From positions 31,131,741 through 31,195,740 of the forward strand of contig CM041465.1 of NCBI GenBank assembly GCA_023213395.1: a DNA stretch of 64,000 nt. Direction: 5' to 3'. Shown here in pieces: positions 34,821-47,951 of the stretch. The DNA comes from Cycas panzhihuaensis (taxonomy: Eukaryota; Cycadophyta). How positions within the stretch are numbered: the stretch's first letter is position 1; every line of letters begins with the position of its first letter. The notes under the pieces were generated by a model. It was given only the letters and a program-made list of their open reading frames with translations, was not told the origin of the DNA and ran no database searches. Position numbers and translations under genes: made by a program.

Positions 34821-37800
34821 AATATCCATTGTGTAGAACTCCAAGTTTATCTCTAAATTTGTGAAATTTGATCTTTTTCAATGACTTTGTGAATATATAT
34901 GTTATTTGGTCTTCAGTACTGTAATATACCAACTTGATCTTACCTACTTAAACTAATTCTTGAATGAAATGATAATGAGTTTCAATGTGTTTGTTTCTTC
35001 TATGAAATACTAGATTATAAATCATCTGAATGGTGCTTTGATTGTCACACCAAATTTTAGTTAGCCCTTTATATTCCATTTAAAAGTCTTGTAGGATTCA
35101 TCGTAACCATACAATTTTGCATGCATATGAAACTACTACTTTATATTCCACTTCTGTTGTAGTTGTTGAACCTAAACTAAAAGTATAACCTAAAGTGGAT
35201 TTCTTGTCATCAATGTCACTTGCCTAATCTAAATCTATATACCCAGTCAATCTAAAATTCAGTGAAGATTTATAATGCAACCCATTTTCTGTTGTGCATT
35301 TTAGGTATCATAAGATTCTTTTTACTACTTGCCAATGAGTAATATTGGAATCTTGCATAAATCTAGATACTACATTGACCGCATGCATAATATTTGGTTG
35401 TGTTGAAGTTAAATAAATTGGACTACCAATTAATTGTCTGTAGAGTGTGGGATCCATAGGTGAGAATCATCAAGCTTAGATAACTTGATCTCAACTTTAG
35501 TAGGAGTTACTAGAAGTTTGCAGTCATTTATCTTGAACTTTTGAAGTAAGTCCAAGGTGTACTTTCTTTGGGAAATAAAGATGACGTTTTCATCTTACCA
35601 TACTTTCAAACCTAAGAAGTAATGTATTAAACCCAAATTTGTCATCTCAAACTTCTTATATATATCTTCCTTAAATTTTTATAAAAGATATGAGTCATTT
35701 CCAGTGTACACAAGATCATCTACACAAAGTCCCACTGTTAGAATAGAATCTCCTTTGATCTTGATATACAAGTTTAGATCTGATTGAGATCTTTCAAATC
35801 CTTGATCTCTAGAATATTTTTTGATTCAAGAATACCATGCCCTAAGAGCTTGTTTTAATCTATAGAGTGCCTTTTTAAGCTTATACACTTTGTCTTCTTC
35901 CCTCCTGACTTCAAAACCTTGGTGTTGAGAGATATAGATATCTTCTTCAATGTACCTATTGAGAAATGCACTTTTAACATCTATTTGGTAAAAATTTCAT
36001 CATATTTATGCAACCAAATTCATCATCATGTGAATGGTTTTTATATATGTGACAGGGATAAATGTTTCATTATAATCAATGCCTTCTCTTTGGGTATAAC
36101 CATTCGCTGCTAGTCTACCTTTATATTTATCAATTGATCTGTCATATTAGAATTTGGTTTTGTAGACCCATTTGGTATAAATAGCCTTCTTATTGGGAGG
36201 AAGGTCAACCAATTCCCATGTATTATTTTTCACTATAGAGTTATATTCTTCCTCCATTACTTTTTTCTAAGTATTATGTATATTGGCCTTGTCAAAAGTA
36301 TGAGGCTCATAGGTCTCCATAACTTGACTCATAAGGGTAAACTTTACCCTATGAGAACGAGTAGATTTTTTATTATAGTCATTATCTAAAATGTTATCCA
36401 TATCATGGTTCCTTGGAACCTATTTAGGTAATCTTTATGGTGGAGGTTGAGAAGAGGTTCCCTCCCCACTTGACATATTAATAGTATGTCTTGAGTCCTA
36501 CCTAGGTGGCACATATTTAGACCTTATAGTAGAATCAAGATTTATCATAACACATTTTTCTTTGTTTTGATCATAATTAATGTGATAGTAATCACTTTCT
36601 TAGAATTTGACATCTCTACTCACCATGACTTTTCAAGATTTATAATCATAGCTCTTATAAGATTTAGAAGCATCATTGTACCCAATGAATATATATTTGG
36701 TATTGTGATCATCTAGTTTAAACTTTCTTTGTTCAGGAACATGAGTATAAGCTAAGCATCCAAAAACTCTTAAATGGTGGATACTAAGTTTGTATCTAGT
36801 CCAAGCTTCTTCAAGAATCATCCATCTAAGTGCTTTGGTGGTACACCTATTGAGTAAATAAATAATAGTGTAGGCTGCTTTAGCCCAAAATTCATGTCCC
36901 AATCTTTTATCCTTTAACATACACCTAACCATCTCAACAATGGTGCAGTTCTTCCTTTTAGCTACATCATTTTGCTAGGAGGTGTAGGGATTTGTAATTT
37001 ATCTCCTTATTCTATGATGTCGATAATATATCTTGAACTCATTTGAGATGATCTCTCCCCCATTATCTAATCTCAGGGAGATGATCTTATGTCCATTTTA
37101 TCTTTCCATATAGGTTTTGAGGTTGATAAAGTGTTGGAATGCATCTGACTCAAACTTTAAGAAATAAATTCAAAATTTTCTTGTATAATCATCAATGAAT
37201 GTGATGAAATATCTAGCTCCTACTAGTAAGAGAACATCCATGGGGCCACAAATATCCATGTAGACTAGTTGGAGAGGTCTATTTGCTCTATAACTACTAT
37301 TTGGAAAATTTTCTCTATGTTGTTTTCTAAGGAGGCATCCTTCACAAATGTTTTTATCTACTTTAATGTGTTGTAACCCATCAACTATTTCTATTTTCTT
37401 TATTAGTGCCAGACTATTATAATTTAAGTGACCAGATATCTTATGCCACATGTCACTGTTAGGCTTTATTATTGTTCTCAAAGCATAAGAGCTAGAAGGA
37501 GTAAAGACTAGCTTGAAAAGTCTATCCTTGGTCATTTTACCCTTGGTAACTATTGTCTTGTTCTTTTTTTAATTTTTAATGGTGCATTCTCCATTGTTGA
37601 ATATGACTTTATAGTCCTAACCCATCATCTGTCCTATTGATAAAATGTTCTTTTTCAAGGCTAGGATATAAAGTACATCATTAAGATATCAAGTTTCTTC
37701 TAATTTTGTTTATAGAACTACATTAGCTCTTCTAATGGATTCATGAGAGGTGTCATCACCAAATATAATGGACCCTTTTCTGGTTCTGTCCATGGTTTGG

Positions 37801-38478
37801 AATATATGTTGTTTGTGGGTCATATAGGTGGAACAACCTAAATCAATATACCAACTATCATCTTCTTCCTCTTGAGAAATAAAACTAGATAGAAAGAGAT
37901 GATCGTTCTCCCTTGTTTCCACAACTATATTGACACTTTCCTTAGTTGGTAGTCCATGTTTGGTAAAACATTTATCTTCCGTGTGACCAACTCGATTACA
38001 AAATATGCAATGAAGTAAATCCCTTCTTCCAAAGTTAAGATTTTTATTACAAGGATAGGACCTATCCTCTTTTTATAAATGGGATTTGACTATCCTTTTG
38101 TCTGTTATTGGGATAATTGAGGCTGGTCCTTTGAGATTACATGCCTCCTTAATAATTAAGATAATATTGGTTGGTCCCATGATGCCTTTCTTGACTTTGG
38201 TATCTATTGTAGCTAGTGTTCCTTTGATTAGCTCCTTATTATCTTTGACATGGAGCTTGATACTTTAGTTGCCTTTCTTATCTAGGGTTTATATCTCTCC
38301 ATTTTAGGGATTGGTCTATATATTTAAAGGTATCATCTTGAGAATTCAATTGTATCCTTACTTTGGTTATAAAGGTATATTCAAGTGATTCATTTGTATT
38401 ATATTATTCCTCAACTGCCATCAATAGAGCACTTAGTTATTCTGTTTTCAAATTACTCAAGTCCTTTGATACTCCGAT
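34821..38478 (-). pseudogene. copia C pol and gag C-terminus
   Basis: Read on the minus strand from 38,478 down. A complete CCHC knuckle (CIFCNRVGHTEDKC) lies near 38,005-37,965. The protease is WYIDLGCSTYMTHKQ near 37,850. The integrase zinc region is WHKISGHLNYNSL ... CEGCLLRKQHRE (37,470-37,300), with a core beginning DICGPMDVLLLVG near 37,250. The integrase C-terminus FGCLAYTHVPEQRKFKLDDH is near 36,760. The RT catalytic box is still intact as CVDDL near 35,720. RNase H ends near 34,860. It is one of the better preserved copia genes here, though stops and frame changes remain. Confidence 0.92.
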
Positions 38479-38483
38479 ACTAG

Positions 38484-38781
38484 TGAAACAGGTTAATGTC
38501 ACAAGGTCATTACATTAGTTGATTATTTCTAAAAAGGGTCTTAAGTTAACTTTAAATTAGATCACTTAAGTGAAATGCACTTTCATGTGTATTATGTGTA
38601 ATTTCATTTCACCTAACTCTAATGCTCCCTCTCTCAATATAAAAATAAAACCTCAATGGAGAAGGCTCAATTTTACCTCCTTATTTTGTGAGAGCTACTA
38701 TTTTTCTCTTAAGTCTCTCTTGCTCCCATATTTTCCTTTATGTTTAGTACATGGAGATGAATGATAGATCTGCTATTTTCA
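38484..38781 (+). repeat. 5' LTR of copia A copy 2
   Basis: It starts TGAAACAGGTTAATGTC and ends GCTATTTTCA. A TATA-like CAATATAAAAA lies near 38,635. Confidence 0.95.
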
Positions 38782-38783
38782 TA

Positions 38784-38799
38784 TGGTATTAGAGATTGC
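38784..38799 (+). promoter_or_regulatory. primer-binding site of copia A copy 2
   Basis: TGGTATTAGAGATTGC stands two bases after the LTR and is close to the initiator tRNA-Met type site TGGTATCAGAGATTGC. Confidence 0.85.
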
Positions 38800-38825
38800 T
38801 TTCTTTATATTTCTCACTTGCACTT

Positions 38826-40829
38826 GCAATGGAACCATCACTTCCTTCTCCCCCACAATCCATGTGGTGAAGGAGATTATGAAAGTAGGTTTAGAAATAT
38901 TTTCAAGTTTTTATCATAGTATATTTAGTATTATTTACTTTCCCTTTCTCTTTTGGAGGTTTGGAAGCATAATACAAGGAGTTGTAAGGCCCAAGGATTC
39001 CAATCCTTTGGTGGTAATTTATGCTATATCATTATTCTTTTCTTTCCTCTCTTTTGTCCATTTAACAAGGGGAAATGTTGCTAAAAGTTTTCTAGCTTTT
39101 AGAAAAATGATTGTAAGGGGAGGTTCTATCAACATTTTTAAAGAATTTGAAGCTATTTAAAATATCCATCATTTTATGCTCTCACCTTGCCTATATTAGG
39201 ATCTTAGTGATAAAAAGAAAAATGATGGAAATTTCATATGGTGTCATATGTTAATGAGATATTAACAAGCTAAAATTTTTGTTGAAATAAGATTTGCTTG
39301 CTAAACTTCATAGGTCTACAAAATCTTCTATAGATATCTAATTAACCTAATTCTAATTACTAAATATGAGTCTCTGAGTCTAGTTTCTAGCACAAAATTT
39401 GGCACCTAATTTCATTGCCGTATGAGAAGGTTATTACCGTTTTAGTGAATAGTAGTTATTTTAATAAGAATTCTAAAAATATATATTCTCCTAACTTTGT
39501 GGGACTTCTAAAAAATTTTCAAAACTCATTTGGACCTAATTCCACTTCCTAAAGATGAAACTCTGAGTCTAGTTTATAGCACAAAAATTGGCACTCAATT
39601 TCATTATCATGAGAGAAAGTTATTGTTGTTTTAGTAAAGACTACTCTTTTTTTTTGTATTAAAAAACAAAGTGAATAAATTTTCTTCCTTCCTTTTATAA
39701 GGCTTAAAAGCCCAATATAAAAGTGAGTAAAAAAAATACCTAGATGAGAGCAATATCTAGTGTCCTCACTTACTTATCACTGTTATATTTTAGCACTCCA
39801 AAATCACTTCAACCAAGTACTCTAAAGACACTCCAAGTTAGTACTCCAAAAGCATTCCAAGCAAGCATTCTATTTTCAGTTATATGTACGCTTGATGCAA
39901 ATTTGATAATCTTTTCACTCTCCCTATGAGGAACGCATCACATACATTATTATCCACCATCTTATACCTATTCACATACTCTCCAAGGTTGAGATACTTT
40001 GGTTGATAGAATGTCGTGCCATAAAAGAGGTATGGGTTTTAAGTTAGGACTGGACTAAACTAGAATATTAGTGAGGTTTGTAGCCATACCATCATGTCTT
40101 AATCAAGGATCATCTTAATAACCAATCAGAAAAACTGAAACTTTAATACAATATTAAAATATATTCGATCCAATATTCATCATAGCTATAGGTATGCATG
40201 TACCACTCTTTAGAGGAGGTATATAGCTGCTCATTGGTGAACTGGGTGAGGATTGGGAGTACTTGGGCTTCGTTATGACTTAGATTTCATCACCAAGCAT
40301 AATTATAGATATTGCAGGTAAAGGTCAACTTAATTCTACTAGAAATCTAATAATTCCTTCAACAACCTTAGCTATATGTTGGACACAAGTTATAGGTTAT
40401 TGGGTTGATTACGCATCCTACATTTGAGTTTCAAGTTGTGTACACTCAATAATGTCAGCTTCTACAGTAGCCTATAATCTTGTATATTGATCATTTACTT
40501 ATTTGTAAAAAGTGATCCATAGTATAATCATAATTATAGTGCTTCTTGTATTCCTACTGCATCAAGTTAATATTTTCTACAAATGTTAGTGGCAAATTTT
40601 CATCATAGTGCTTCTCATATTCCTACTGTGTCAGGTTAATATTTGTCATAAGTATTGGTGACTTTTCTCTAAGTTGCTCCCTTAATCTTTGAGCAACCAT
40701 TCTTACTTCTTCTTCTTTATTCTACACTACTTTATTACATCTCCTATTTGTAAAAAATAATTAGTTATTTATTACCATCACTTTTATAGTCCTTTCATTT
40801 ATTTTATTTTTAAAAGACACTAGGTCTTC
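38826..40829. other. long leader region, probably holding an older insertion
   Basis: A short gag-like start (ATG at about 38,829, MEPSLPSPPQSMW) follows the primer site, but the gag body appears only at about 40,830. Between lies AT-rich DNA with a duplicated segment of about 180 bp (around 39,350-39,470 and 39,535-39,650, both with CTCTGAGTCTAGTTT and TTTCATT), a TATA-like stretch near 39,718, a run of ACTCCAA-type repeats near 39,795-39,870, and a 70 bp duplication (TAGTGCTTCT, 40,538 and 40,608). It could be a solo LTR plus debris. I recognise no gene. Confidence 0.45.
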
Positions 40830-42065
40830 ATAATTCAAGCAAAATGTGAACTACATTCTTAAAAGGAAAGAAAATTGGGATATGTAGTTTACTAATGTCA
40901 AAAATGCTATAAAGTATGAAGGTCTTTAGAGAGATCACTTGCAAATTATACCATTTGTTGCTACTACAGCTACCACAGCTACTTTTGGAGAAGGTGCTCC
41001 AATTGCTCCTATTGAAGCTATAGCCAAATGCTAATGGGAACTTGATGATAATAAAATATGTGCAGGGATACTTCTTGTCACTGATTATTCTCTCTTTACA
41101 TAATCTCATTGATGAAGTTATATATGATGCAGCATGAGAAGTTCTAGAAGTTCTTAAGAACACCTTTGATACTAAATCAGACATAGAATTTGTTCACTTA
41201 GTGTTGAAGGTGAACAAATTGAAAATACAAAAAGGATATGCAAATGAGACAATCAATTTCCTTCGTCCAATCAAGAAAGCTATTGATAAATATTTTAAAA
41301 CTTAATGCATTACATAGGATTTCTTGATTCAGTCATGTCTCCATATCTCAGATTACAAAAATTTACTAGAAAGTCTTCAATCTAGTGGTATTTTAAAGAC
41401 CCTAAACTTTGAGGATCTTGCTAATAAGTTCATTAAATTTGATAAGACCTTTGATACCAACTTTGCCACTACATCTGATTCAGTTGATACTTCTTTTAAA
41501 GTAGAAGAAGATATTTTTTATACCAAAAATCAAGGTCAACACTCTCACAGAGGTGGTAATTCCCATGGAAGAGACAAAGGTAGACAATAAGGACAATGTC
41601 TTCTTGGTCAATAGCCTCCTTAACTCTAACAAAAATAGTCTCAAGGCCAAGGCTAAAATAATCAACCTAGACCCAGATCCAGTAATCAGAAATAATTCAA
41701 CCATCCCAATACTTCTTATGAGACTGGAAATCAAATAATTGTATGCCAAAGGTGTAATAGGAAAGCACACTATACAAAAAATTATAGAACTACTACTAAT
41801 ACTCTACCAAGCTATCAATAGCGCCATGATACGCATAATGTTGATAATACTTTTTTTGAAGATGCTTTTAGTGGAACACAATTTGCTTATGCACACCATC
41901 AAAGAATTGGGACCACTTCATCAAATGTTGTTAATAGATCCACTAAGTATATTGAAGTTTATTGTGGCTATGCTTATTCACTTTTACCTTCACCACTTAG
42001 AGTTGCAAATAGTACCACCTCAAATACTTCATCTTGGATCATGGATATTGGAGCAATACAACGCA
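40830..42065 (+). pseudogene. copia A copy 2 gag and protease start
   Basis: The gag body is recognisable in pieces: NWDM and FTNVKNAIKYEGL near 40,870-40,925, and an open stretch at 41,324-41,590 ending in a Gly/Arg/His-rich region. A knuckle VCQRCNRKAHYTKNY lies near 41,742 (last Cys changed to Tyr). The protease motif is SSWIMDIGAIQRMT near 42,033 (D-I-G for D-S-G). Gag assembles the particle and the protease would cut it free. Several stops and frame changes are present. Confidence 0.75.
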
Positions 42066-42329
42066 TGACTTTTCATCACCATTTCTTTCTAGATTTTTGA
42101 CTCTAAACTTTATGATGTTGTACACATGGCTGATAAATCATCTTAGCCAGTTGAAGGACTTGGAACTCTTTACTTGAAACTCCTAGGCCTTCTAGATTTT
42201 ACCCTTGTTGATTTTTATATATTTCTACTCTGAAGCATAACCTACTCTCCCTATCCATCATTGTCTCTTGTGGTTTTAATCTAAGTGTAACCACAAATAA
42301 TCAAACTCTCTATGTCATTCACCTTCCTT

Positions 42330-43440
42330 CAGGTACTATGGTTATGACTAAAATTCTTGATGGCAAGATTTTTCAACTAATTGGCTCACCATCCTTTGAA
42401 GCTAACTATGTTGATAATGACTCTACTTTTATCACAACCATGACTCCTCAAAAGTTGTCCCAAGTGGTCCTATGGCATACTCGTATGGGCCATATCAAAA
42501 TTGATCGCTTAAGAGAACTACATGCCACTCTTCCTGGTATACCTAGGCTCTCCTTTAAACCCTTCAAATGCAAAGCATGTATCATTATCAAATCTCAAAG
42601 ACAAACCTTTCCTTGTAGTCAGTGGAAATCTATCCAACCTTTGTAGCTTGTACACTCAGATATATGCAGTCCTATGCCCATCCTTTCTCTCAACAAAAGT
42701 GGTAATATATTACTTTCATTGCTGATTTTACCAAGAAAGTATGGGTTGCTTTTCTTACAAAGAAAGATGAAGCTTTTTCTATGTTTTAAGCTTTCAAGGC
42801 TCTCATAGAAAATGAATCTAAATTTAAGATCAAAATACTTAGGATTGATAATGGTGACAAGTACATGTCTAATGAGTTTAAATCATATGTACGTCATCAT
42901 GGAATCAAATATCAAACCACTGTTATAGGCATACCTCAGTAAAATGGAGTTGTCGAGCGCATGAATAGGACCATCATGAATATAGCTCATGCTATACTGG
43001 TATATAAGAATGTTCTTATCTATCTTTGGGCTAAGGTTATCTGGATTGCCATATATTACATCAACACTATTAGTCCCTCCAAGCTTAGAACCTCTCCACA
43101 TGAAATGTGATATGGGAAAATCCCCTCTATCTCTTACTTCAGAATTTTTGGCTCTACTTATTATGCTCACATTTTGGAGGAACATAGAAACAAGCTCTAA
43201 GATAGAGCCTTCAAAGGCATCTTTGTTAAATACTCTATGGACAAAAAGGGGTACAAGATTTTTATACCTTCACAATGTAAAATTATCATCACTAGAGTTG
43301 TTATCTTTATAGAGACTGAAGATTAATTACTTAGACTTGACTCCAAAATACCTTCATACCGATTCAATGATGCTACTAAATTTGATGTCTAGAGTTCAAA
43401 ATTTAGGGCGGGAGATGCTCAATAGTTGCTTAAAATCTTG
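42330..43440 (+). pseudogene. copia A copy 2 integrase
   Basis: The pre-integrase zinc region reads WHTRMGHIKIDRLREL and CKAC near 42,475-42,580. The core includes NGVVERMNRTIMNIAHAIL near 42,945-43,000, preceded by an early stop in place of Gln. The C-terminal part KGYKIFIPSQCKIIITRVV (near 43,250-43,300) is the same as the left edge of the window. Confidence 0.88.
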
Positions 43441-43659
43441 GAATATGATAATAGAGCCCCAGAGGGTATAAGTTGTGACTCCTAGCCAATGTGTACACAT
43501 CCAACACTATCATTTGTAAATAGCCAAGTTGACAAAGGTAAAGCCATAGCAGAAGGATCATCTTCTCTAACATAAGTAGCTGGCCCATCTTCTCCAGCAT
43601 CATCAACTTTCTCCATGCTAAACATTTTATATGATCTTTTTTAAGATAAAAATAAAGAC

Positions 43660-45101
43660 CAAGATCCTATGGAAATGAAAACCTCATTCCCAACTTGAAG
43701 TTTTCGTGGAGCCTACCAACTACACAAGGACATGCGACCAGATGAGATAGGCAAAACTAGCACTAAAAGTGCCCATAGAGTAAGGATGTATGAATCACTT
43801 TCCATTGAGCTTGAACTAGTAGAACTATACCTTGCTCTTAATGAAGAACCCCTAACATACCAAGAAGTTGTAAAGCATGTAGCTTGGAGAAATGCTATGA
43901 ACGAAGAGTATCAATCCCTTATCAAGAATGAAACATGGGAGCTTGTTGATCTACTACTTAGAAGAAAGTTAGTTTAAAATAAATGGATGTTAAAAAATAA
44001 GTATAGATTAGATAGCACCCTAGAAAAACACAAGGCGAGGTTAGTAATAAAAGGATTCACATAATGGAAATGCATCAACTACACTAAAATCATTTCTCTT
44101 ATAATTAAGTGAGCTATAATCAGAACTCTTATAGCCTTGGCTTCTCAACAAGGTTGGAAAATCCACCAACTCGATGTTAATATCACATTTCTCAATGGGG
44201 ACCTTAAAGAAGAAATTTATATAACTCAGCCAGAAGGATATGATATTATTAGTTATGAGCATAAGGTTTGCAAGCTCAGAAAGCCTTTGTATCGCCTAAA
44301 ACAAGCCCCTCATGCTTAGTTCACTAAGTTTTCTAAAAGAATGAGGCAACTTGGATATGAGGTTTGTGACTATCAAGATATTGATATAGCATTATTCATC
44401 AAGCACTAAAATGATAAAGTCACTTACCTCTTAATCTTTGTGGATAATATGCTAATAATAGGGAATAATGAATAGGTAATTATTCAGCTAAAGAAGGACC
44501 TTACTAAAATTTTTGAATTGTCTAACCTCAGATTAATAAAATATTACTTGTAAATTGAAGTAACTTAAAAGAATAGCAAAACCTTTCTCTCCCAAGAAAA
44601 ATATATCAAAGATCTTTTGATAAAATTTTAGTTGGAAGGTGCTCGAACAGTGGCTACATCTATGGAACGTAATGTTAAACTCTCAGTTGATGGTGACACT
44701 AGGGAGGTAGAAATAACACTCTACAGGCAACTTATAGGTAGTCTCATCTATACTACCAACACAAGGCTAGATATTACATACTTTGTTGGCATTCTTGCAA
44801 GATTCATAACAAATCCTAAGCAGAATCATTAGCAAGTTATAATATGAGTGTTGAGGTACCTGAAGACGACCAGTAAATATGATCTGTTGTATGAATCTAA
44901 TGTAGAATTTAAACTTTATATATACATAGACTCAGACTTTGTCAGAGATAAAAATACATGAAGATCTACATCTGGGTATGTAATATTTATTGGAACAACA
45001 CCAATATCATGGAGATCTAGATAGTAGAAGATAGTTGTAGACTCAACTCTTGAAGCTGAATATATTTGCTTCTAAGATAAGCAAGGAGGTGATATGGCTT
45101 A
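43660..45101 (+). pseudogene. copia A copy 2 RT and RNase H, first part
   Basis: RT runs from about 43,730, with WRNAMNEEYQSLIKNETWELVDL, QQGWKIHQLDVNITFLNGDLKEEIYITQPEGY and KLRKPLYRLKQAPHA. The catalytic box is FVDNM near 44,440 (second Asp changed to Asn). RNase H starts near 44,930 and is cut at GCTTA (45,097-45,101) by the Tat-like element. The rest is at 58,887-59,140. The parallel with 1,860-1,930 of copy 1 shows the exact join. Confidence 0.93.
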
Positions 45102-47687
45102 TGTTTCCCAGCTACCAGGAATGGACTCGATATGCATCGACTCAGGTATGCTCAAGTATATGTTTCCCCTTCTCGCTTCACTCCTGTTTGACTGAGATTG
45201 TTTAGCATAGACTACTTGATGCATTCTTGCCTGGCATCTATATGTTTGCATTGTCCTCTTGCTTGATCACTTTGCATGTGCTTACTGCACACCTTTCAAC
45301 CTATGATGACTCACAATGGGGGCATTCTTCAACGAATGCTACATCCCATATGGCGCACAGCCACCCACATTGTCTCCACGGCCCCTCGGGATGCCTCAGC
45401 CAGTCGTGTTCGCCCTTTTTACGACACCTTGTTCATGTTGCAGTCTCTTCCAAGTCTGATTAAATCCTTGGTTGAGACCCAATTCCCTTTCCTGGCCACT
45501 TATCCATCACCTGGGTACTTCCCCAACTGTTTCCAGCCTTGATTTGCCCTCTGTTTAGCTCCAAACCCTGATTTTGGCCTTAATTTTGTTTCTAGTCTCG
45601 TACCGCTGTAAATTTAGCGGTACCACGATCTTTGCCACGGCACTGTAAAGTTTACCGCGATACGACTGTTTGAATTTTTTTTTTAAATCGCGCGACAATT
45701 TTCACTTTTTTCGCAGAACTACCACGTGGCACCTGCGTATTTGAGCTACCCTGAGATCCCCAACGTTCACTTGTAGTGAGCAGGGGATAAAACTAAACTT
45801 CCTCTTCATTTTTAAAGATTATTCTTAGCTCATTTTTACAAAGAACTCTATAAAAATCTTCCACAGAAAATTACTGTAGAACAAGACTCATAGCTGCTGC
45901 TCTTTACCGGGGACCATTGCTGTCTCTATTGATAAGGAACAGTAAGCTCAACATCTTATTGCAGGTTTACAAAGCTACAAGGAGGATATTCTTCAAGGTC
46001 TCCCAAAAGGACAAGCTTCAAAGGGCCCTAACTCACAGGATCTCTCTCACATTATTCTCCTCTTCCAAACCTACCATCATACCTTACTGAATGCTGGTTT
46101 TTTCCTACCATTTTCCAGCAGGTTCATGCTTCTCCTCTTCACAACAAGGTACCTTCATGTTTACTTTGAATTGCATGCTATTTCTTTCCATTTTTTGTGA
46201 GTAAATTCCTAGTTTATGTGCTTTTTTTTTGTTGCTATGCCTGTTTAGCACTAGTTTTCTTACCTGTTACACCATAGAGCTCTCCCATCATTCCTGCCAG
46301 CCTGCTTTTAGGTGGTTGTTGTAAGGGGGTAACATAGAGGAAGTTAGAGGGAAGATGGCGGGGTCAGTCCCCCTTACTACCCTTCTCCCCAAGGGTTCTG
46401 TCCCTTACTTTCTCTCCCTTTGCACCTTCATGCCTTTCTAGAAGTCAGGTTAGGGAATTTGGAAGCTCATTTTCGGATCCAAATCAGCGTTGGCAGCCCA
46501 TTGCCATACTGGTTTTAGAGTTTCATTTGTTGGTTTTGGGCATTGCATAAGCCCAAAAACTGCTTCTTGCCGGTTAACAATTTGTCGCCCATCCAGTTGG
46601 ACGATTTGTTGTCCGTAGCATCTTGTTCTTTGGGTGCCTGCATACCTTTTACTTACCTTTTTCCTTCTCGTTGTTCGCTGCCCTATGTTCTTACTACGAG
46701 TTTGTTTTCCTTTCCCGAGGCTAAGTGGAGATTTTCCATGGGTGAGTTAGCCATTCCGAGGCTATACTCTTGTTTGGGTGTCATTTGCAGTAACTGTTTA
46801 TAGAAACTTTGTTGAAAGTCATTTCATTAAATAGTATGCATACGCTTAGCTTAGTTTGATTTTGTTTCCTCTAAGTTTAGTATACATATTAGATCTATTT
46901 TATGGCCCCTCTTCCGAGAGGGAGATACTTGTCTGTTTGATTGTCAGGATCTCGCATTGTTGGAGTCACGTATAAAACAAACCCATTGCAGGTTAGTTCC
47001 ACATTTATTGCTTTTTGTTATCTCCCGTTATTTGCTGTTCACTTTTTACATGCATTCGGGGAGGTAAGCTAGCCCCTTTTCGGTCGTTCACGGCATCCAT
47101 CGTCGAACAATTCCACGTATGCAACGAGTGGAGTGGGAAGGAGCAGGAAATGAAGAGATGCGTAACACTCCATTCAGATGCCACGTCCAGGTATTTTTCT
47201 CCTTGCATATTTTCTTTATAGTGTCGTTCTTTGTGCACATGCTTGCATAAATAAGAAACACATAGAAAACTAGAAGAGGAAAAGAATATACATTCACTTC
47301 TTTGCATATCTTTTTTATTTAGCGATTAATATAGTACATTTAGATAGTTCATTTCATGCTAGAACTACCCACACTTTGCTCCTTTAGCCAAGCCTATAAC
47401 TAGACACTACATTATACATACCTTCTCATTATCGTGTTGCCTTCTCACTTCCTTGAGAAGATGCAACTTGCCAGGCTCTCTCCTCCTCTTCCCGGCCATC
47501 TGAGGGGTAGGAAGGCCTCATTTTCTGGAATTACCTAGAAGCAACCAGGCACCTCTGCAGGTCCCGAATCCGGGCTCCAGTGCACGGATGCCTTGCGAGG
47601 CAAGTCCTTGCTGTTTAGCCCAACCTAGTCTTGCATAATCCATTCTCTTGCTAAACGTAGGGATTCCACCTTGCGGGCAGCGTTTCA
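45102..47687 (+). repeat. 5' LTR of the Tat-like element (2,586 bp)
   Basis: It starts TGTTTCCCAGCTACCAGG and ends CAGCGTTTCA. Differences from the 3' LTR look mostly like transitions. It contains a palindrome TACCGCT...AGCGGTA (45,601-45,622) followed by CACGATCTTTGCCACGG. The short ORFs inside it have no family motif and are not conserved as genes between the two LTRs. Confidence 0.96.
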
Positions 47688-47688
47688 C

Positions 47689-47706
47689 TGGCGACCATAC
47701 TGGGGA
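47689..47706 (+). promoter_or_regulatory. primer-binding site of the Tat-like element
   Basis: TGGCGACCATACTGGGGA starts one base after the LTR. The TGGCGAC...CTGGGGA form is typical of Tat/Ogre elements, for which a tRNA-Arg primer has been described; I infer the same here. Confidence 0.75.
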
Positions 47707-47951
47707 CTGCCAGTAAGAGAACTAGTCTCGCTTCCCTTCCCCGTTGGTGTTCTTGCTTTTAGGCAGCTTTCTTGTCTTGCTTTTTAGTTGGGCAGCCCCC
47801 AACATATCTATTTCATATCCCTCTTGCTTTCTTCTAACAACGTTCATGAAAGCGTTGCATGCGACGTTTCTCGCGTCGCTTGCGAGGTCTGCTGTCGTTG
47901 TTAGAAGACCCATCACATTGCTCCCTTCCGTTGTCAGATCCCGATTTGACA

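Noticed and set aside
38783-39160. Plus-strand ORF of 125 codons after the copia A primer site
   Set aside because: It is not like any gag; the real gag start is in another frame and the ORF lies in the presumed inserted stretch.
47560-47610. Stretch with GGTCCCGAATCCGGGCTCC, like a tRNA B box
   Set aside because: No matching A box, acceptor stem or anticodon arm could be drawn; it is part of the LTR and present in changed form in the other LTR.
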